The notes under the pieces are model-generated. The model did no database searches. It was not told the DNA's origin and worked only from the letters and a program-made list of their open reading frames with translations. Made by a program: the position numbers and the translations under genes. This document shows positions 18,160 to 22,049 of a stretch of DNA of 22,049 nt, piece by piece. Location: positions 1-22,049 of the forward strand of contig CANIMS010000003.1 in NCBI GenBank assembly GCA_947468785.1, read 5' to 3'. This DNA is from Betaproteobacteria bacterium. Its GTDB lineage: Bacteria; Pseudomonadota; Gammaproteobacteria; Burkholderiales; Burkholderiaceae. Within the stretch, counting starts at the first letter, position 1. The number at the start of each line of letters is the position of its first letter.

Positions 18160-19482
18160 GTGTCTAAAGCAGTTCGTTCTTGGTTGAAGGATTTTCGGGT
18201 TTACCTCGAATGGCCTTGTCTTCGAATGTTATTTCTGGGTTTCTCTGCCGGCCTTCCACTTTTACTAATACTAGGAACACTCAGCTTTTGGTTGCGCGAA
18301 GCCGGTATTGATCGCAGCACCATTGGATATCTCACCTGGGTTGGATTGATATACGCCTTCAAGTGGATGTGGGCTCCTTTAGTAGATCGCTTGCAAATCC
18401 CAGTGCTCACTAAATTATTTGGCCGTAGGCGGAGTTGGCTGCTTTTTGCTCAAGCACTCATCATTATTGGCTTAGTAGGAATGTCTAGCGTTGATCCGAA
18501 GCTCGCATTAAATACAGTAGTCTGGTGCGCCCTATTGGTTGCATTTGGATCAGCTACACAAGATATTGCATTGGATGCTTTTCGAATTGAGTCAGCCAAT
18601 AGCGATCATCAGGCTGCTCTTGCTGCTACTTATCAAACTGGATATCGATTGGCTTTAATTTGGGCAGGCGCTGGCGTTTTATGGCTAGCTGCCCGTGCAG
18701 AAACTGGTTCGGGGTCTTATGATCCCAGCGCCTGGCAGTTTGCGTATCTTTGTATGGCAGCCTCCATTGGTGTTGGAGTACTCACCACTTTATTAAGTAA
18801 AGAGCCTGCTCGGGTTGAGCTTCCCAAGGCTCGGAATGTTAAAGCTTGGCTACACCAAACCTTGATTGAGCCATTTACAGAATTTATTCACCGCTATCGT
18901 TGGCATGCTATTTTGATTTTGTCCTTGATTGCGATTTATCGGATTAGCGATATCGTCATGGGCATTATGGCTAACCCCTTTTATGTAGATATGGGCTATA
19001 CCAAAGATGAAGTGGCGGCGGTAAGCAAAGTGTTTGGCGTCATCATGACTTTAGTTGGCGCTTTTATTGGCGGAGTCTTAACGTTACGATTTGGTGTTTT
19101 GAGGATTCTGTTTCTAGGGGCAGTGCTGTCGGCTGTAAGTAATTTGTTGTTTGCTTGGTTAGCAACTCAAGGGCACGATTTACAAGGCTTAGTTTGGGTC
19201 ATTTCGGCAGACAATCTGAGCTCAGGCATTGCTAGTTCAGCCTTTATTGCATTCTTATCGGCGCTGACCAATATTCGCTATTCAGCAACACAATACGCTT
19301 TGTTTAGTTCCATGATGCTGCTAATTCCCAAATGGTTGGCTGGCTTTTCAGGAGTCTTTGTAGACTCATTTGGCTATCCAGCATTTTTCTATGGCACGGC
19401 TATTATTGGCGCACCTGTGCTCTTATTGATTTGGGCAACGATTCATTTCAAAGTAGTGCAGATTAAAAAAGATTCTGACTAA
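18160..19482 (+). CDS. ampG: AmpG-type muropeptide permease (MFS transporter)
   Basis: Probably a proton-driven importer of anhydromuropeptides for cell-wall recycling. The N-terminal part, RMLFLGFSAGLPLLLILGTLSFWLREAG, read in pieces, matches the AmpG pattern LGFxSGLPLxLxxGTLxxWL. About 12 membrane segments follow, with FKWMWAPLVDR and the FGSATQDIALDAFRIE stretch that is characteristic of the family. The reading frame opens with TTG at 18118 inside metW, but GTG at 18160, five bases after the metW stop, gives a normal N-terminus; ATG at 18226 would remove part of the first domain. It has about 440 residues, shorter than the 491 of E. coli AmpG. No terminator separates it from xthA, which converges nine bases away. 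Confidence 0.9.
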   Translation: MSKAVRSWLKDFRVYLEWPCLRMLFLGFSAGLPLLLILGTLSFWLREAGIDRSTIGYLTWVGLIYAFKWMWAPLVDRLQIPVLTKLFGRRRSWLLFAQALIIIGLVGMSSVDPKLALNTVVWCALLVAFGSATQDIALDAFRIESANSDHQAALAATYQTGYRLALIWAGAGVLWLAARAETGSGSYDPSAWQFAYLCMAASIGVGVLTTLLSKEPARVELPKARNVKAWLHQTLIEPFTEFIHRYRWHAILILSLIAIYRISDIVMGIMANPFYVDMGYTKDEVAAVSKVFGVIMTLVGAFIGGVLTLRFGVLRILFLGAVLSAVSNLLFAWLATQGHDLQGLVWVISADNLSSGIASSAFIAFLSALTNIRYSATQYALFSSMMLLIPKWLAGFSGVFVDSFGYPAFFYGTAIIGAPVLLLIWATIHFKVVQIKKDSD

Positions 19483-19491
19483 TATTAAGAG

Positions 19492-20274
19492 TTAGATTTT
19501 CCAGTCATAATCCATGATGAGTGGAGCGTGATCTGAAAAGCGTTCATCTTTATAGACGCTGGTTTTCTTGGCTGTGTTGGCAATACTAGGAGTGCTAATG
19601 TGATAGTCAATGCGCCATCCGACATTCTTAGCATAGGCTTGGCCACGATTGCTCCACCAGGTGTAGCAAGACTCTCCCGCTTTGGGTTCTAGCTTGCGAT
19701 ACACATCTACATAACCCACTTTGTCAAATAAGTTAGTGAGCCATGCGCGCTCTTCTGGAAGGAAGCCTGAATTTTTCAAATTCCCTTTCCAGTTCTTAAG
19801 GTCTATTTCTTGATGAGCAATATTCACATCGCCGCATAGAACAATCTCACGTCCGGATTTCTTGAGTTTGACTAGGTGAGGCAAAAAACTATCAAGGTAG
19901 CGATATTTAGCCTCCTGTCTTTCTGGCGAACTTGAGCCTGAGGGCATGTAGACCGAGATGACTGAGAGCCCTTTGAAGCGCGCTTCAACGTAACGACCCT
20001 CAGCATCAAACTCTTCGTTTCCATAGCCATAAAGCACCTCATCTGGCTTGTGAGGAGTGTAAATACCGCAACCGCTATATCCCTTTTTCTCAGCATGATG
20101 AAAGAATCCATGCAAGCCATCGGGATTCAAGATGGCATCTTCTAGGTCATCGCGGTGGGCTTTAAGCTCCTGCATACAAATGAAGTCAGCTTTTTGCTTT
20201 ACAGCCCACGGCAGAAAGCCTTTTTTAACTGCAGAACGGATACCGTTGAGGTTCGCGGAAATGATGCGTAACAT
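19492..20274 (-). CDS. xthA: Exodeoxyribonuclease III
   Basis: A base-excision repair enzyme that cuts at abasic sites and trims 3' ends. Exonuclease/endonuclease/phosphatase motifs are complete: SANLNGIRS (Asn8), MQELK (Glu36), [15 protein letters not shown], and the C-terminal SDHAPL (Asp248, His249). Length is 260. The ATG at 20274 has AGG five bases upstream (complement of 20280-20282), inside an 8-base gap shared with the divergent pyrE start. A possible -10 (TAGAAT, 20301-20296 on the minus strand) lies within pyrE. It converges with ampG. Confidence 0.96.
   Translation of the reverse strand: MLRIISANLNGIRSAVKKGFLPWAVKQKADFICMQELKAHRDDLEDAILNPDGLHGFFHHAEKKGYSGCGIYTPHKPDEVLYGYGNEEFDAEGRYVEARFKGLSVISVYMPSGSSSPERQEAKYRYLDSFLPHLVKLKKSGREIVLCGDVNIAHQEIDLKNWKGNLKNSGFLPEERAWLTNLFDKVGYVDVYRKLEPKAGESCYTWWSNRGQAYAKNVGWRIDYHISTPSIANTAKKTSVYKDERFSDHAPLIMDYDWKI
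20246..20274 (+). promoter_or_regulatory. Candidate sigma70-type promoter of pyrE inside xthA
   Basis: TTGAGG (20246-20251), a 17-base spacer and TAACAT (20269-20274), each matching four of six consensus positions. Transcription would begin near 20281, about two bases before the pyrE ATG. The -10 hexamer overlaps the xthA start codon. Confidence 0.4.
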
Positions 20275-20275
20275 G

Positions 20276-20283
20276 TAGGCCTA
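20276..20283. promoter_or_regulatory. Shared palindrome between the xthA and pyrE starts
   Basis: TAGGCCTA reads the same on both strands and fills almost all of the 8-base gap. It places an AGG three bases before the pyrE ATG and five bases before the xthA ATG, so one short element may serve as ribosome site for both genes. Confidence 0.5.
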
Positions 20284-20951
20284 TGAGCTCAAAAAATTCT
20301 AATCAAGATAACTTTATTCGTTTTGCCTTAGAGGCAAAGGTTTTGTCGTTTGGGGAGTTTAAAACTAAAGCTGGACGACTTTCACCTTATTTCTTTAATG
20401 CCGGTGGTTTTAATGACGGCGCCCGATTAAGCGCCTTAGGTCGTTACTACGCTAATGCCCTAAAAGAATCCAAAATGGAGTTCGATATGCTTTATGGCCC
20501 TGCCTACAAGGGAATCACTTTAGCTGCTGCTACAGCGATTGCATTGGCAGACGATGGAATCAATGTGCCCTTCGCCTACAACCGCAAAGAAGCCAAAGAT
20601 CATGGTGAGGGCGGCTCATTGGTTGGCGCCCCGGTAAAGGGCAAAGTCGTCATTATTGACGATGTGATTTCAGCGGGGACATCTGTGCGTGAATCGGTTG
20701 ATCTTATTCGTGGGGCTGGCGCACAGCCAGCCGCCGTTTTGATCGCCTTAGATCGCATGGAAAGATCGGGCACTGCTACTGATGTTGGTGAAAAATCTGC
20801 AGTTCAGGCGGTTGAGCAAGAGTTTGGCTTGCCAGTGATTGCGATTGCGAATTTGGCAGACCTAATGTCTTTTTTAACTGCCTCAAGCGATGCGGAGTTA
20901 ACAACTTATCTACCGGCGGTTAAAGCCTATCGAGAGAAGTACGGCATTTAG
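20283..20951 (+). CDS. pyrE: Orotate phosphoribosyltransferase
   Basis: It joins orotate to PRPP to form OMP in pyrimidine synthesis. The PRPP-binding signature [13 protein letters not shown] (122-134) and the flexible catalytic loop [11 protein letters not shown] (101-111) are present, as is the N-terminal [16 protein letters not shown] substrate-binding part. Length is 222. No other ATG lies near the N-terminus, so the ATG at 20283 is accepted even though the ribosome site (AGG, three bases away) is close. Its stop codon overlaps the dapF stop codon on the other strand. Confidence 0.97.
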   Translation: MSSKNSNQDNFIRFALEAKVLSFGEFKTKAGRLSPYFFNAGGFNDGARLSALGRYYANALKESKMEFDMLYGPAYKGITLAAATAIALADDGINVPFAYNRKEAKDHGEGGSLVGAPVKGKVVIIDDVISAGTSVRESVDLIRGAGAQPAAVLIALDRMERSGTATDVGEKSAVQAVEQEFGLPVIAIANLADLMSFLTASSDAELTTYLPAVKAYREKYGI

Positions 20952-21829
20952 ATTTCTGTTTCGCCCTCGAAAACAGTTGTTGCAGGGCCGGTCATGATCA
21001 CGGGCTGTGCAACATCATCAACTATTCCACCCCAGGCGACCTGTAAGTCACCTCCACGAGTGTGTACTGTCACCGGTGAATCGAGCAAGGCTCTGCGAAT
21101 ACCAGATACCACGGCTGCACAAGCGCCCGTCCCACAGGCTAAAGTCTCGCCTGCACCCCGTTCAAATACTCGTAATTTAATCTCATTACGATTGATGATT
21201 TGCATATACCCTGCATTCACCTTATTTGGAAAGGCTGGATGAGATTCGATTGCTGGCCCTTCTTCTAAAACAGGGGCGCTATCGACATCGCCCACCACTT
21301 GGACAGCATGGGGATTTCCCATCGATAGAACAGCGACCCAGTCATCATGTTCGGCAGGCGCATTGAGAGCTAGAGCGTACAGCATCTCATGAAATTCTTG
21401 GAGACTTGCTAAGCCCTCAGGGTTGAATGGAACAAGTGCAGGTTCAAAAATCGGTGCACCCATATCGACTTCAACCTGATCATCGGCTTGAGACTTAAGA
21501 GTCAGAATAGTGTGGGCCACTTCTACTCGAAGTGGATTTTTAGTGGATAGGCCATGATCTAGTACATAGCGGACAAAGCAGCGCGAGCCATTCCCGCATT
21601 GCTCTACTTCGCCGCCGTCAGCATTAAAAATCCGATATCGAAAGTCAGCATCTGGACGAGTGGCTTTTTCCACCAAGAGAATTTGATCGGCGCCGATTCC
21701 AAACTGACGATGTGCCAATGCTCGCCATTGCTCGCGAGTGATGTTACTCAGATCTTGGTCTATGCCATTGAGCACAATGAAATCATTACCAGCCCCATGC
21801 ATCTTAGTGAAGCGAAGTTTGCGTGCCAT
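20948..21829 (-). CDS. dapF: Diaminopimelate epimerase
   Basis: It converts LL- to meso-diaminopimelate for lysine and peptidoglycan. The catalytic cysteines are both present: Cys78 in EQCGNGSRC and Cys232 in ACGTGAC. The N-terminus has [11 protein letters not shown] (7-17), the family signature. I choose ATG at 21829 (MARKLRF, 293 residues) because family members start just before this motif. An upstream TTG at 21847 has a GGA about seven bases ahead of it, so a start six residues longer is possible. It lies downstream of an LpxL-type gene in the same direction, with a gap of about 29 bases (11 bases if TTG is used). Confidence 0.96.
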   Translation of the reverse strand: MARKLRFTKMHGAGNDFIVLNGIDQDLSNITREQWRALAHRQFGIGADQILLVEKATRPDADFRYRIFNADGGEVEQCGNGSRCFVRYVLDHGLSTKNPLRVEVAHTILTLKSQADDQVEVDMGAPIFEPALVPFNPEGLASLQEFHEMLYALALNAPAEHDDWVAVLSMGNPHAVQVVGDVDSAPVLEEGPAIESHPAFPNKVNAGYMQIINRNEIKLRVFERGAGETLACGTGACAAVVSGIRRALLDSPVTVHTRGGDLQVAWGGIVDDVAQPVIMTGPATTVFEGETEI

Positions 21830-21858
21830 CGTTGAAGTTGTAATCAAAAGAATTCCGT

Positions 21859-22049
21859 TTACTTGTAAAGGCTGGGTTCACCAGGCGGTCTATGTTTAAA
21901 ACGTTTATGTACCCAATAGTACTCTGCTGGTCTTTGACGAACAAGTTCTTCGATCCAAAGATTTAGGCGCGCAGTATCTTTCTCTGGATCGTCGCTGGGA
22001 AAATCTGGAAGTGGCGGAGAAATAGTGCAGATATAGCCAGTCTTTTTAG
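21859..22049 (-). CDS. LpxL/HtrB-type lipid A acyltransferase, C-terminal fragment
   Basis: Only the last 62 codons are inside the window; the N-terminal part with the HX4D/E active site lies beyond 22049. The visible end has the family's C-terminal pattern: [36 protein letters not shown], read in two halves around QRP, where LpxL proteins have P-x-x-Y-x-W-x-H-x-R-F-K-x-R-P. It ends with TAA at 21861-21859. It reads toward dapF and probably shares a transcript with it. It is a second member of the family, in addition to the one at the left edge. Confidence 0.85.
   Translation of the reverse strand, partial: KKTGYICTISPPLPDFPSDDPEKDTARLNLWIEELVRQRPAEYYWVHKRFKHRPPGEPSLYK

Overview
The window looks like chromosomal housekeeping DNA from a betaproteobacterium of the Burkholderiaceae. 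The intermediate base composition, very short intergenic gaps and gene order (mreBCD-mrdA-rodA divergent from gatCAB; DUF484-xerC; dksA-argB-slmA-metX-metW) suggest Polynucleobacter or a close relative. The genus is my inference from protein character and gene order; no search was run. I see no rRNA, tRNA, insertion sequence, prophage, CRISPR array or defence system, and no gene-free stretch above 300 bases.

Layout. 1-1249 (minus): a cut-off LpxL/HtrB-type acyltransferase lies downstream of a beta-class carbonic anhydrase. 1278-2474 (plus): a DUF167/YggU protein, a small unrecognised one-helix membrane protein and an HU-type nucleoid protein, closed by a symmetrical terminator. 2542-8109 (minus): the elongasome cluster mreB-mreC-mreD-mrdA-rodA, which builds the lateral cell wall. 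8171-11447 (plus, divergent from mreB): gatC-gatA-gatB, the tRNA-dependent amidotransferase. 11481-13137: a DUF484 protein overlapping xerC. 13207-14256: a COG0523 metal GTPase with a dense His tract. 14365-19482: a tight plus-strand run of dksA, argB, slmA, metX, metW and an AmpG-type permease. 19492-20274 (minus): xthA. 20283-20951 (plus): pyrE. 20948-22049 (minus): dapF, then the last 62 codons of a second LpxL/HtrB-type acyltransferase.

How the genes fit together. Three parts serve the envelope and division: the mre/mrd operon with AmpG (peptidoglycan synthesis and recycling), dapF (meso-diaminopimelate for peptidoglycan and lysine) with two lipid A acyltransferases, and slmA with xerC (division-site and chromosome-dimer control). 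The rest is translation (gatCAB), stringent and zinc-linked regulation (dksA, COG0523 GTPase), and arginine, methionine and pyrimidine synthesis.

The window is mostly ordinary, and I found no convincing undescribed multi-gene system. The points worth a second look are small. DksA has kept one of its four zinc-finger cysteines and sits beside a His-rich metal GTPase. The xthA and pyrE starts are 8 bases apart around a palindrome, with a candidate promoter that would make pyrE nearly leaderless. GatA and XerC carry inserts relative to well-known homologues. Several genes start at TTG or GTG.
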